The notes beneath the pieces were generated by a model, which was given only the letters and a program-made list of their open reading frames with translations, had not been told where the DNA came from and did not search any database. Made by a program: the position numbers and the translations under genes. From contig CM070617.1 in assembly GCA_036346255.1 (NCBI GenBank), positions 21,317,080 to 21,381,079 of the forward strand: DNA of 64,000 nt, in the 5' to 3' direction. Positions 35,994-47,366 of this stretch are shown in pieces (within the stretch, counting starts at the first letter, position 1; each line of letters starts with the position of its first letter). The DNA comes from Ampelocalamus luodianensis. Lineage: Eukaryota > Streptophyta > Magnoliopsida > Poales > Poaceae.

Positions 35994-36960
35994 CTAGACT
36001 GAGTCCACCAAGAAGTTAGAGACTTCAACTGCTATCTTCTCAAGGGTGACATGCTTTTCATGAGAAATCATGGCAGCAGCTCCTGTAATATCAAGGAGGG
36101 GTGCGGCTGCTAGAGTGGAGTCCACCTCCATTGGTGCAGGCAGCTGTTGCGAGTCCTCCTCCTCAGCAAAGGCAAAGTGGGATTCATGCGCCTTTGCCAC
36201 CCTTCTTCTGGCTGCGGCCTTGCCCTCCCTCCCCATTTTCTTTATTATTGGCTTCCGCACCTTGAAGCTCCCAGTGTTGGTCTCACGACCAGCGGAGCTC
36301 GAGGTGGCTGGGTGATGAAATTGTTGTGGAGAACGTCATCCTGAGCCTCTGCAACCTGCATATTATCAATCAATTATGCATACTCCTTGTAGCCGTCTTG
36401 ACGATAGTTGCACGCAGACTGCAATGCATTGGCGGTGAAAGGTGGAGAGGGTCTTCTCAATCTTCTACTTATTTGTGACTTGCCTGCCATAGAGTTGAAG
36501 ATTGTTACACATACTGTGTAGAGCAAAATTGTATTCCACAACCATCTTGAAGTCAGCAAATCTCAGTCGGTTCCATTCCTGCTCTACATGAGGAAGAATA
36601 GTGTACTTTAGCTCCTCGAACCACTTCTTCAATGCAGTCCACAAGGCTAGCGTGCTCTTCTCTGCCATGTATTCATTCTTGAGTGTGAGGCAGAGGTGGT
36701 ACCTGAGAAAGTGAAGTGCCTGATCATTTTCTTCAGGGGTGGGTTTGGCATATTTCGATGCACCAAACCCAATGGCAGCGCGGAGCTTCTTGGCTCCAAG
36801 TACAATGTCGATGTCAGAAGCCCAAGTCAAGTAGTTTTGGCATGCTGGGCCAACTCCTCGAACTCCCGGTTCGTGACACCTGTCATCTACATGTGCATGC
36901 AAGAAATACATAAATTTACTACTAGTAAAGTGCATGAAATAAATTGGATAATGGTACAAA
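35994..36960 (-). pseudogene. copia gag remnant (UBN2 type)
   Basis: 36465-36959 reads YLTWASDIDIVLGAKKL and later ALHFLRYHLCLTLKNEY, LWTALKKWFEELK, LPHVEQEWNRLRFADFK, the UBN2 gag pattern of copia elements. 35994-36260 gives a basic and acidic segment (GREGKAAARRRVAKAHESHF) that may be the gag C-terminal region. No full-length reading. Confidence 0.8.
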
Positions 36961-37637
36961 ATGCCCTCGTAATGTTCCAGAATTTTTACGCATTTTTTTT
37001 ATAATAGTACTGCTAATTTCAGTGATTAAAGGCAATTTAAGCAATTACGATTAATCAAAATAGTAAATAAATACATAAAAACATAGGAAAAAAATAATAG
37101 TGCTAAACATGCTTCAAAAGGTAAAAACGATTCAAAATTTGAATTCTTGAGGCCCTTTTCTTCTGGAATATGAATTTTTGGTAAACTCTGCAATTTCCAA
37201 GGGCTTATCCGCTAATTTTTAGTTGTAATAAAATTTTCCGCATAATTTCAAAAAATCCAGAAGCCCTTTTGCAAATTGTTGGGATTTTTCTTTTTCTTTT
37301 CTCGGTTTTCATTTCTCTCCCCCTTTTTTCTATCTCTTTTTCGGTTTGGGCTGGACCCCATCATGCTTGACAAAAGGGCTGCATAGGGGTGGGATTAGAT
37401 TTTCCCCGCCTCGTCTTTGAGGCGGCGGCACCTCTCGACGCGACCCGATCTGATGATGGTGGCGCCGATGGGGCGAGCACCACGACGGCGACGGCCCTCG
37501 GGCGCAGCCAGCGTGGGGATGGCGTCTGGCCGTACTGCCGCAGCGCGATCGCGCGAGCGCATCGTCCGTCCGTGACGCGCGCACCACATGCGGGAAGGCG
37601 GCGTGGTCGCGAGCCGCGCGGCACTCGGCAGTATGCG
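36961..37637 (-). other. Leader of the old copia element, proximal part
   Basis: Non-coding stretch between gag and the gypsy insertion. 37390-37637 is GC-rich. It continues beyond the insert at 50472-51061 to the 5' LTR. Confidence 0.55.
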
Positions 37638-37789
37638 CCCAAATTTCAATTCGATAAAATTTAAAAGTTTATTTATGTTTGTGGTTTTTCCGGATTTTGA
37701 AGCTTTTTATAAATCGTTTAAAGCTAAAACAACTTTATTTGTAAAATTAAAAGCCAACAAATAGTTGGAAATAATTTTATTAAGTCCGA
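37638..37789 (+). repeat. Truncated first LTR (about 150 bp)
   Basis: Matches 38887-39045 and 47374-47522 (CCCAAATTTCAATT...GGAAATAATTTTATTAAGTC), then jumps into integrase sequence. Confidence 0.88.
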
Positions 37790-38844
37790 GAATGGAAGTG
37801 GGAAGAGATTGGCATGGACTTCATCACGGACTTCCTAGGACCCAATCGAGATATGATTCTATCAGGTGATAGTTGATCATGACCAAAGTAGCTCACTTTA
37901 TTCCGTCAAGACTACATACGAAACGATCGGTTGGCGAGTTATATGTGGCTAGGATTGTTTGTCTACACGGGTACCCAAGAAGATCGTGTCCGATGAGGTT
38001 CTCGCCATCAAGATTCTCGCAGAGTTCGCATGAAGCCTTAGGCACGGACTCAACTTCGTCTGACCTATCATCCTCAAGCGGATGGTCGACGGAACGCACC
38101 AATCAAGTCCTCGAAGATATGCTCCGAGCCCGTGCCTGGAATTTGGACAAAGTTGGGACAAGAATTTGCAGTATCACGAAATTCTCGTATAACAATAGCT
38201 ATCAAGCTAGTTTGCAAATGGCTCCTTTTGAAGCATTGTATGGCGAGAAATGCGAACTCCACTACGTGGATGAAGTAGGAGAGCATCAGCTCTTTGGACC
38301 TGAGATAATCAAAGAGGCAGAAAGTAAGGTCAAAGCTATAAGGGAACATCTGAAAGTGGCACAAACCCGACAAAAGAGTTATGCTGATAACCGTCGGAGG
38401 GACCTAAACTTTGAGGTAGGAGACTTGGTCTATCTCAGGGTCACTCCACTCAGAGGAGTAAGAAGATTCCGGACAAAAGGAAAACTCGCACCCAGATTTG
38501 TGGGGCCATACAAAATTCTAGCCAAAAGAGGTCAAGTGGCATATCAGCTTGAGCTACCAGAAGCCTTGTCAGCTGTGCACGATGTCTTCCATGTATCCCA
38601 GTTGAGGAAATGCTTGCAAGCGCCAGAAGACCATACCTTCTTGGAAAGTTTCGATCTTCGAGAAGATCTCACCTACGTGGAGCGACCAATCAAGATTCTG
38701 GATGTCGCAGAGCGAGTCACCAGAAGCAGAATCATCAGATCATACAAGGTACAGTGGAGTCATCACCCGGAAAGTGAAGCCACATGGGAAAAAGAAGAAG
38801 ACCTCAAGACCAACTATCCCGATCTCTTTGCTGACCAATCCTGA
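37790..38844 (+). pseudogene. Chromovirus integrase C-terminus plus chromodomain, first unit
   Basis: Starts in the integrase core (WHGLHHGLP-like sequence and VCLHGYPRRSCP, both damaged). A 38074-38844 reading follows with ANNPYHTSI-like and APFEALYGEKC motifs, DVFHVSQLRKCLQ (GPY/F module), and a chromodomain ending YKVQWSHHPESEATWEKEE. The catalytic region is frameshifted. The last 250 codons are intact. The chromodomain directs integration to heterochromatin in this lineage (family knowledge). Confidence 0.88.
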
Positions 38845-38879
38845 ATCTCGGGTCGAGATTCCCTTAAGGGGGGTAGGTT

Positions 38880-41800
38880 TGTAACAGCCCAAATTTCAAT
38901 TTCAGTAAATTTTAAAAGTTTATTTATGTTTGTGGTTTTTCCTGGATTTTCAGAAGCTTTTTATAAATAGTTTAAAGCTAAAACAACTTTATTTGTAAAA
39001 TTAAAAGCCAACAAATAGTTGGAAATAATTTTATTAAGTCCGAATGAGTATGAGAATTTACGTGAATTTTCCATAATTTTGGAAGTATTTTGCTATTTTC
39101 TAAAGCCTAAATGAATTAATGAATTAAAACAATTGAGAAATCAAAAGAAAATCAAAAATGGCTTTGGGCCGAAACCCATCGGCCTCGGCCCATATCACCG
39201 CTCGCGCCAGCCCACGCGCGCTCGCTCCCGCGCCCGCCTCTCACCCCCTTCCCACCGTCCGATTAAAATCGGACGGCTGCTAACCAACCGCCCGCGCCCG
39301 TTTTCCTCCACGTCACCCCGAACGGTTTCGACCGTTGGATCAAAACCCAACGGCCCGCATTGCTTCTTCTTCCTCCCCTTCTTCTCCGCGTCAGCCGCGA
39401 GTCCCCGCCATTGTCGCCCACGTCCGAGCTCCACCAACAGCCTCCTCCAACCTCCCACGTCTTCCCCGCGTCGTGTGCACGAGGTCGCCCCCGTTACCGC
39501 ACACGATCCCCACCTTTTCCCCTCTTCGTGCACGCATCGCGAAACCGCCGCCGCGCCGCAACCGCCGCGCACGACCTCCACCATCTCCGCGCCTCGGACC
39601 CTCCGGCGCCTATAAAGGGAGCAGGAGCCTCTCTTCACACCGCTCCCGAATCCACCATCCACTTGCCCCTCGCCGCCTTGAGCTCGCCGTGTCGAAGGTT
39701 TCTCCGCCGCCGCCGCAAGCTTGATCGACATTCTCGCCGCCATCGGCGGCGCCCTCGCCTCCACCGACACCACCATCATCTTCGCCGCGACCTCGCGCGC
39801 AGGCTCACCTCACCTCCGCCGATGCGCGGCGGACGCCGCCGCCCGCGACCGAACATCGTCGCCGCTCCTTCGCTCGCCACCGGCCACCTCGTCGTGCCCG
39901 CCGCCGCGGGTAGCGCACCGAGTTCCCGTAACACCCTCTTCCTTTTGGTATCCCCGTCGCCGGTGAGGCGCGCCGATCGCCGGCTCCTTGGAACCCGTCT
40001 GCCGCCGCGGCCGCGATGTGGCGAGCCACGGGCGCCACCAGCGCCACCGCGGCACTTCGCGCGTGGCGCCATGTGGCGATCCACGTGGCGCGCTACGTGG
40101 CGAGCCACGTAGCCACACGGCGGCCGTTCCACCGTGGACTTAGTCCGCGAAGCCGTGAGGCCGACATGTAGGCCCCACGTGTCGAAATTCTTTAAATTCT
40201 TATAAATTCCGAAATTAATTTCTTGGCGTCGGCATTGCGCAATAAATAGATTTTCAGAAGAAAAATAATTCGGGAAATTCAATTAAATCTCGAATTTGGT
40301 TTTAAACTTCAAAATTCATAACTTTTGCATATGAACTCCAAATTGGGTGATTCAAATTGCAAAATTTATATAAAATTATAATCTAGCTAACTAAACCAAA
40401 ATATTTCATTTTGGAGTTAATTTGAACTATGTTTTTGAATTTATTTGAATTTGAATATTGAATTTGTCGTATTTTTACAGATAGACTTGACGACTCGGAG
40501 AGTTCGATCAAACGAAGATTTAGAATTTCAAGACATCGACCAAGGCAAGTTACACCATTGACCATATTGCCCCTATTATTTTAAGTTATTTTCAGTTTTA
40601 AATTTCTTATTGCATGCATATGTTGTTATAAATATTTTAATATCTGTTTTACATATAGTTAATTCCATATGTTATTGTATGGCCAAATTTGAATGTTGTA
40701 TCTGACTACCTTGATACCATAGGCAAGATATTACCAAAATTCAAATATATGCTTAGCCAAGCTTAGTCCACATTCTGAGAATTTGGGAGGGTTTACACGA
40801 TTTCTACAAATTGTTTTCAAACTTGACATTGTGGTATTGTCTTACCACATGAGTTTAAAAATGAAGTTTTTATTCAAAATAAAATCAAAATGGGTTTGGA
40901 CTTGGGCGAAATGGTCGGAGTGGTGGAGTGCAGTTCATGCACGGGTTTGATCTCAGTTAAGATCAAAGCCCATGGATTGTAGGAATGACGCCAAGTCAAT
41001 TGAGGACCGGTCTTTGAGCCGCTTATTGCTATGCCATAACGTACCACCACATGTCCTGTATGGGCAGGATTTGGCTAACTAATTTGTGATGTCCTAGTAT
41101 ATTTATGTCATGTGATTTTGTGGGTGTCGGTTAGGCGTTTTATTCCCACTTGGCGCAAGAGGGCTTCCGAGGGCGGTCGATTCAAAGGAGCGAAACCTTA
41201 GCGGGCATGAATGTACTAGGATAAAACATTGTAAAGGCCTCATGTTAATCGCTTTCGACCACACGCCCTACAGGCGTGAATTGGCCGACATAACGAGCAT
41301 GTCACATCGTGTGGGTAAAGTTGTACCAACTCTGCGAGTAGAAACTATTCGAATAGCGCGTCATGGTCATGGACATGCTAGCGGGGCCACTTAAAGTTAA
41401 ATTGTTTTTGGTTTTAAATGCTTTATTAAATGTTGAGGATGGTTAATCCTTATGAAAATTTAGGCGGAAGCCAAGTGTTAGGAGGATCCTTCACTTTATC
41501 ATTGGAGGTTATCCACATTATATCATTGTCATTTCAAAATATGATTTTATCCATAGTATAAAATTGCCTTAGAAACTACTATACTTATTCAAACGAAAAT
41601 GTTGTTTATGCAAAACAACCCGACCATACTCACTTGTTTCCTTATGCATGCATTTAAATTCAATATTGGGTGTGACTTGCGAGCACGTAGTAGTGCTCAC
41701 TCTTCTTGAATAAATCTTATTCGGAGAAGACGCTATCTTGACGGTGAGGACCCTGACGAGTAGGCCTTACGACCAGACGATTGCTGTGGCGCATCGTGTG

Positions 41801-42012
41801 GCTCCCACTATTATGTTATTTCCATTGTGTTTATCATTTGACATTTGATATTATTATTCAGACTTATTTGTATTAAGCGAGTTATTTATTTAATGCCATT
41901 TACGTTTCGTGATATGAATGTGATATTCATTTTTGTGAGATCTGTGTACACTGGAAATCTGGGTGGTGTTTGAACACGAGAGAATTCGGGATCCTTCGCT
42001 CCGGGTTCGACA
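38880..42012 (+). repeat. Chromovirus LTR, middle copy (3.13 kb)
   Basis: Starts TGTAACAGCCCAAATTTC after the purine tract AAGGGGGGTAGG, and ends GGTTCGACA before the primer site. A GC-rich block at 39180-40140 with CTATAAAGGGAGC at 39610 is the likely promoter, followed by a C-rich leader. The ORFs inside (for example 39195-39779 minus, 39360-40112 plus) are artefacts of GC-rich DNA. Confidence 0.92.
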
Positions 42013-42016
42013 AAAG

Positions 42017-42028
42017 TGGTATCGAGCC
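42017..42028 (+). other. Primer-binding site (tRNA-iMet type, one base missing)
   Basis: TGGTATCGAGCC, four bases after the LTR. The canonical site has CAGAG where this copy has CGAG. Confidence 0.85.
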
Positions 42029-42181
42029 ATATCGATCAGTAGGTCGAGGCCCACGGTAGAATTGGTAAAACCATTAAGGACTATTTTGCAAAAATTTACA
42101 AACTATTTACTGTCTTCCAGTCTTACTCTTCCTTTCTCTATTAAAAGATTTCTAAACTCTTGTCCTTTCTAAAAATTGTAG

Positions 42182-42757
42182 ATGGCCGAGAGACCGACCC
42201 GTATCTCCCATGGAGTCTACGCAGGAGAATGGGCAGATATCCTATGGAAGATGATGCAGCATCTGAGTTTCACGAAGAGACCCACATACCAAGGATACAA
42301 GTATATCGTGGGACAGCAGGAGCGCTGGAGAGTGGAGGTTATCCTCTACTCTAACTTAGCGCCGGATACATCCTTCCACATCTTCGACACCCCAATGCGT
42401 CGGGAGACTTTCGAGGACGGCATCCAAGATGCGGCAAGAGAAGCTGTCCGCCGACTTCGCTACACCTACGACGCCTATTTTCGGGATACTGCATTCCAGT
42501 ACTATCCCATGCCCATCCCCACTCGACTAGGCAGTGCCTTCAGCTCAGTCGAGAATGAGGATATGCCGGAGATCACCCACCAGGTGGAGTTAGCCAAGGC
42601 GATAGATTACGCCTATGGCAACACCACAGACAGTGTATCTCGTTCGTGGGAGGCTAGAGGCCGCAGAGGAGAGGTCAAGCGCGCAGGTTTGAATTGGCTC
42701 TGTACAAAAAGGCCAAGGCGACACGCAACTCCCGACTACACCCCATCCACCCCATAG
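42182..42757 (+). CDS. Accessory ORF between LTR and gag of the chromovirus
   Basis: Intact 191-codon reading starting MAERPTRISHGVYAGEW and continuing with RWRVEVILYSNL, SFHIFDTPMRRETFEDG and AREAVRRLRYTYDAYF. It has no gag, protease or pol motif. It lies 154 bp after the primer site and about 300 bp before gag, on the same strand. Similar readings exist in grass genomes as hypothetical proteins linked to retrotransposons (recollection, unchecked). The last about 25 residues, rich in Arg and Pro, may follow a frameshift. Function unknown. Confidence 0.7.
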   Translation: MAERPTRISHGVYAGEWADILWKMMQHLSFTKRPTYQGYKYIVGQQERWRVEVILYSNLAPDTSFHIFDTPMRRETFEDGIQDAAREAVRRLRYTYDAYFRDTAFQYYPMPIPTRLGSAFSSVENEDMPEITHQVELAKAIDYAYGNTTDSVSRSWEARGRRGEVKRAGLNWLCTKRPRRHATPDYTPSTP

Positions 42758-42999
42758 ATGTTTTACTTCCACCATTTTAGATGTTTGCTTTCCCCTAGTT
42801 ATTCGATTAGCTGCGAATTATGAGCTACTAACCTTTTGTGGTAGCCATAATCAGATGAATAAAATAAAGAATTACTTGAAAAAGAAAATTTTGTTTCTTT
42901 GTCTTGTATTTGTGTGTTTTTGGGCTAATATAGACTTATTCCCCTTAGCGCTATCTTTTCTTTCCTTTTCTAAATCCTTGGAAAATTCAGAGATGGTGA

Positions 43000-44060
43000 A
43001 CACCATACGAGAAATGGCGACATCGGTGAGAACAACGAAATACCGACCATCGGAGCGGCATGTTCAACAACCTCCCCACCACCAAAGCGGGGACGGATTG
43101 GCAATGGATGATGGCCAATAAAACTCACCTTATTGAATTGTTGGCTCGATCGCTCAACAGCGCTCGTAACAACCAGAACAGCGGCGCTACCGCGCAACTC
43201 GAGCACCGACACACCTTTCTCGGTAGCGTGACCATGCCGGAGTTCATGCGTATGCGTCCTCCGACATTCTCCAGCAAGACCGAGCCGATGGATGCGGCGA
43301 TTGGCTTCGTGCCATCGGAAAAAGCGGACATCGCGCAATGCACGATCGCGAGAGGTCCTGCTCGCAACTCATCGACTCAACGGACCACCTCGAGTGGTGG
43401 GACAATTTACGCATCTCCCACGCCAATGCCCGGCCATCTGTGGGATGAGTTTGTGAGCCTTCCGCATGCCCACATCCTGCCGGCATAATGACACCAAGAA
43501 GAAGGAATTTCATGCACTCGCCAAGGCAATCGCTCGGTGGCGAGTATCTCCACCGTTTCAACCACTAGCTCGCTATGCCCTACCGATGTGGCCCGAGATG
43601 AAGAACGGCAAGAAAGGTTCTGGAGGACTCAGCGGCGATATCTCTGTCCAACTCATCTCCCGAACTTCACCGACTTCCAGCGGTTGGTGGACAAGGCGAT
43701 CCGCCAGAGGCCAAGCATCACGAGATGGAGAACATAAGCGGAGGATGGCGCCCGAGTTCAACGCAGAGGCTTTCCCAAGCCTCGTTTTATTCAACGCAGC
43801 CACGCGGCGTGGGAAGTTCCAGTCTTCCACATCCAGAGCCCGTGCGAGAATCGGCGCCCCAACACCTCCAACTTCGCGCGCATCAGCGGAGGACAATTTC
43901 AGAAGAGCTCCGTCCTCACGGTGCGAGGTGACTGTTTCCACCGCAATGAAACAGAGCCACTATGCCAACAGATGCCCCAAGAAGCGCAGCGTGGCGTCTT
44001 CAAGCCAAAGACCAGAGTCACAACCATCGGCGATGCGCAAAGCCGTCGAGCCGTTCATCA
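43000..44060 (+). pseudogene. Chromovirus gag, frameshifted
   Basis: 43060-43488 holds the MPEFMRMRPPTFSSKTEPMDA segment, the usual gag start region of these elements. 43466-44071 and 43921-43985 hold the tail with a zinc-knuckle-like block that has lost its cysteine pattern (CFHRNETEPLCQQMP in place of C-x2-C-x4-H-x4-C). The frame changes several times. Many of the breaks are at CAG/CTG sites. Confidence 0.8.
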
Positions 44061-44388
44061 AGGGCGTGTGAACCACGTCACGGCCGAGGAAGCCCAGGCA
44101 GCACCGGATGTTGTGCTTGGTATGTTTCTTGTCAATTCAATACCAGCTTCAGTGCTATTTGATTCCGGAGCTTCGCATTCTTTCGTGTCAAATAAATTTG
44201 TGGGCAAAAATGGGTTACCAATATCTTCCTTAGCAAATCCCATGATAATCCATTCCCCGGGCTCAGAAATGAGAACTAGTTCTTTATGCCCGAACCTCAC
44301 CCTTGAAATATCCGGAGTATCCTTCCTAGCAGACTTGATAGTCTTGCATTCCCAAGATCCGGGCGTTATTCTTGGAATGGGTAGTTAG
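44058..44388 (+). pseudogene. Chromovirus aspartic protease region
   Basis: The reading up to 44388 contains LFDSGASHSFVSNKFV, the D-S-G-A-S protease signature, and later GVILGMGS. A stop cuts the gag-pol frame at 44386. Confidence 0.85.
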
Positions 44389-44439
44389 CCAAGAATCATG
44401 GACAAATAGAGCGTGCCAATAGGTCTATCACTCTCACAA

Positions 44440-46250
44440 ATGGAGAAGGAATTTCAGTTGAGTTCAAACCCAAGACCTGCACCAATGGAAGTTCTATCCT
44501 CACCAGCATGAAGGAAGTGAAACTTGAAGACATACCTGTAGTCCGAGAATATGCTGATGTCTTTCCTGATGAATTACAGCATGCCACCGGATCGGGACAT
44601 CATGTTCTTAATTGACTTAGTCCTGGGGCAGCTCTAATATCGGCGACCCTATAGAATGCCGGCTAATGAGTTAGCGAATTGAAGAAGCAGTTGAAGAAGC
44701 TGCGGCGAGGTTACATCCGACCAGTTCATCACCTTGGGGAGCACCAGTCTTTGTTCGTCAAGAAAAGGACAATAGCATGAGAATGTGTGTTGATTACAGA
44801 TCACTCAATGAGGTGACGATCAAGAACAAATATCCTTTGCCTAGGATAGATGATCTGTTTGATCAGCTGAAAGGAGCAAGTGTCTTCTCGAAGATTGATT
44901 TGAGATCGAGCTATCACCAATCAAGATCGGACGAGAAGATATTCGAAGACACCTTCACCACGGATATGGGTATGCGAGTTTACTGGTGATGTCTTTCGGT
45001 TTGTGACGCCGCTTATTTCATGAATATGATGAACAAAGTGTTCATGGAGTTCTTGGATAAATTTGTGGTTGTTTTCATCGATGACATTCTCATCTACTCG
45101 AAGGATGAAGAAGAACACGAGAAACATATCGAATGATCTTGGACAAACTCGGGAGCATCAACTCTATGCCAAATTCAGCAAAAGTGAATTTTGGCTAAGT
45201 CAAATGGCATTCCTTGGGCATATTGTGTCGGCGGAGGAATCGCGATAGATCTGCCAAGGTTGAAGCCGTGTCAGTTGGAAGCAACCGGGACGGTCACCAA
45301 GTGAGAAGTTTCCTTGGACTAGCGGGTTATTACGCGAGTTCATTGAAAATTTCTCTAAGATTGCAAGACCCATGACTCAACACGAAGAAGGAAAAGAAAT
45401 TTGATTGGGCGGATGCACGTGAAAGCTTTCGGGACTGAAGAGGAGATTAGTCTCGGCACTTGTGTTAGTTTTACGATATCCATAAAGATTTGAGATCTTC
45501 TGCGGCGCATCCGTCAAGGTCTCGGATGCGTATTGATGCGAGGAAGGCAAGGTAGTAGCGTATGCATCCGAGCGATTGAGGCCACATGAAGGAATTATCA
45601 ACCCATGATGCAGGTTAGCGGCGATTGTGCATGCCTTGAAGATCGGCGGCATTATCTCATTGGTAACGTTGTGAGATTTTCACGGATCATAAGAGTTTGA
45701 AGTATATATTCACACAGTAAATTAAACCTTGGCAGAGAAGATGGCTAGAATTAATAAAGATTATGATCTTGGAATCCATTATCACCCGGCAAAGCAAATG
45801 TAGTTGCAGGATGCCACGGCGAGAAATGCCTATTGCAATACCATGATAGTGCGGAAGAGCGGCGAACTACATGAAGAATTGAAGCGTCTAAACTTGGAGA
45901 TTGTCGGTCAAGGTTGTGTGAATGCTTTGGAAGTACAACCGACTCTTCAAAGTCGATCGAGAAAAACAACTAGAAGATGATGACATCAAGGAGATCAAGA
46001 AGAATATGCGAAGAGGCAAGGCTCGAGTTATTGAAGATGAACAAGGAACTGTGTGGTTTGGGAACGCATTTGTGTACCTAACCAGCGGGAGTTAAAACAA
46101 TCAATTCGAAGGAGGCTCATGAAACGCCTTACTCCATTCACCGGAAGCACCAAGATGTACCGGGATCGAAGGAGAAATGCGGTGGAGTCGGCATGAAGCG
46201 AGAATTCTTGAGTTAAATGCGCCATTGTGATGTGTGTCGTGAGTTAAAGC
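44440..46250 (+). pseudogene. Chromovirus reverse transcriptase / RNase H, multiply frameshifted
   Basis: Recognisable pieces are EYADVFPDEL (near 44548), MRMCVDYRSLNEVTIKNKYPLP (44777 on), FSKIDLRSSYHQ, the active-site block VFIDDILIYS (near 45070-45100), and FLGHIVSAE (45215-45240). RNase H and the connection are scattered in 45250-46250. At least eight small shifts break the frame. Confidence 0.85.
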
Positions 46251-46254
46251 GAAC

Positions 46255-47340
46255 ATCGAGACCACCGGATTGTTGCGACCACTACCGATTCGAGAATGGA
46301 AGTGGGAAGAGATTGGCATGGACTTCATCACTGGACTTCCTAGGACCCAATCGGATATGATTCTATCAGGGTGATAGTTGATCGGTTGACCAAAGTAGCT
46401 CACTTTATTCCCGTCAAGACTACATACGAAGCGATCGATTGCGAGTTATATGTGGCTAGGATTGTTTGTCTACAGGGTACCCAAGAAGATCGTGTCCGGC
46501 AGAGGTTCTCGGTTTACATCAAGATTCAGCGATGCATGAAGCCTTAGGCACCGGACTCAACTTGATCTGACCTATCATCCTCAAGCAGATGGTCGGGCGG
46601 AGCGCACCAATCAAGTCCTCGAAGATATGCTCCGAGCACGTGCCTGGAATTTGGACAAAGTTGGGACAAGAATTTGCCGTATCACGAATTCTCGTATAAC
46701 AATAGCTATCAAGCTAGTTTGCAAATGGCTCCTTTTGAAGCATTGTATGGCGAAAATGCACGAACTCCATACGTGGGATGAAGTAGGAGAGCATCGACTC
46801 TTTGGACTGAGATAATCAAAGAGGCGAAAAGTAAGGTCAAAGCTATAAGGAACATCCAAAGTGGCACAAACCCGACAAAGAGTTATCTTGATAACCGTCG
46901 GAGGGACCTAAACTTTGAGGTAGGAGACTTGGTCTATCTCGGTCACTCCACTCGGAGGAGTAAGAAGATTAGGACAAAGGAAAACTCGCACCCAGTTTGT
47001 GGGGCCATACAAAATTCTAGCCAAAAGAGGTCAAGTGGCATATCGGCTTGAGCTACGAAAGCCTTGTCATTGTGCACGATGTCTTCCATGTATCCCGATT
47101 GAGAAATGCTTGCAAGCGCGAAGACCATACCTTCTTGGAAAGTTTCGATCTTGAGAAGATCTCACCTACATGGAAGCGACCAATCAAGATTACGGATGTC
47201 GCAGAGCGAGTCACGAAGCGAATCATCGATCATACAAGGTGCGATGGAGTCATCACCGGAAAGTGAAGCCACATGGGAAAAGAAGAAGACCTCAAGACCA
47301 ACTATCCCGATCTCTTTCTTTGACCAATCACGAATCTCGG
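46255..47340 (+). pseudogene. Chromovirus integrase and chromodomain, second unit
   Basis: Almost base-for-base the same as 37790-38844 but with different small indels: WKWEEIGMDFI-like region at 46300, LTYHPQADGR-like block at 46565, APFEALYG near 46735, DVFHVS near 47080, chromodomain near 47220-47320. Comparison of the two copies shows each is broken at different places. Confidence 0.87.
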
Positions 47341-47366
47341 TCGAGATTCCCTTAAGAGAGTAGGTT

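Noticed and set aside
37389..37664. Captured host exon in the old copia leader
   Set aside because: GC-rich with several open frames, but no recognisable protein and no exon borders.
39195..40112. Long overlapping readings in 39.2-40.1 kb and the matching 47.6-48.6 kb
   Set aside because: GC-rich promoter part of the chromovirus LTR; Arg/Pro/Ala-rich translations in several frames, not conserved between the two LTR copies.
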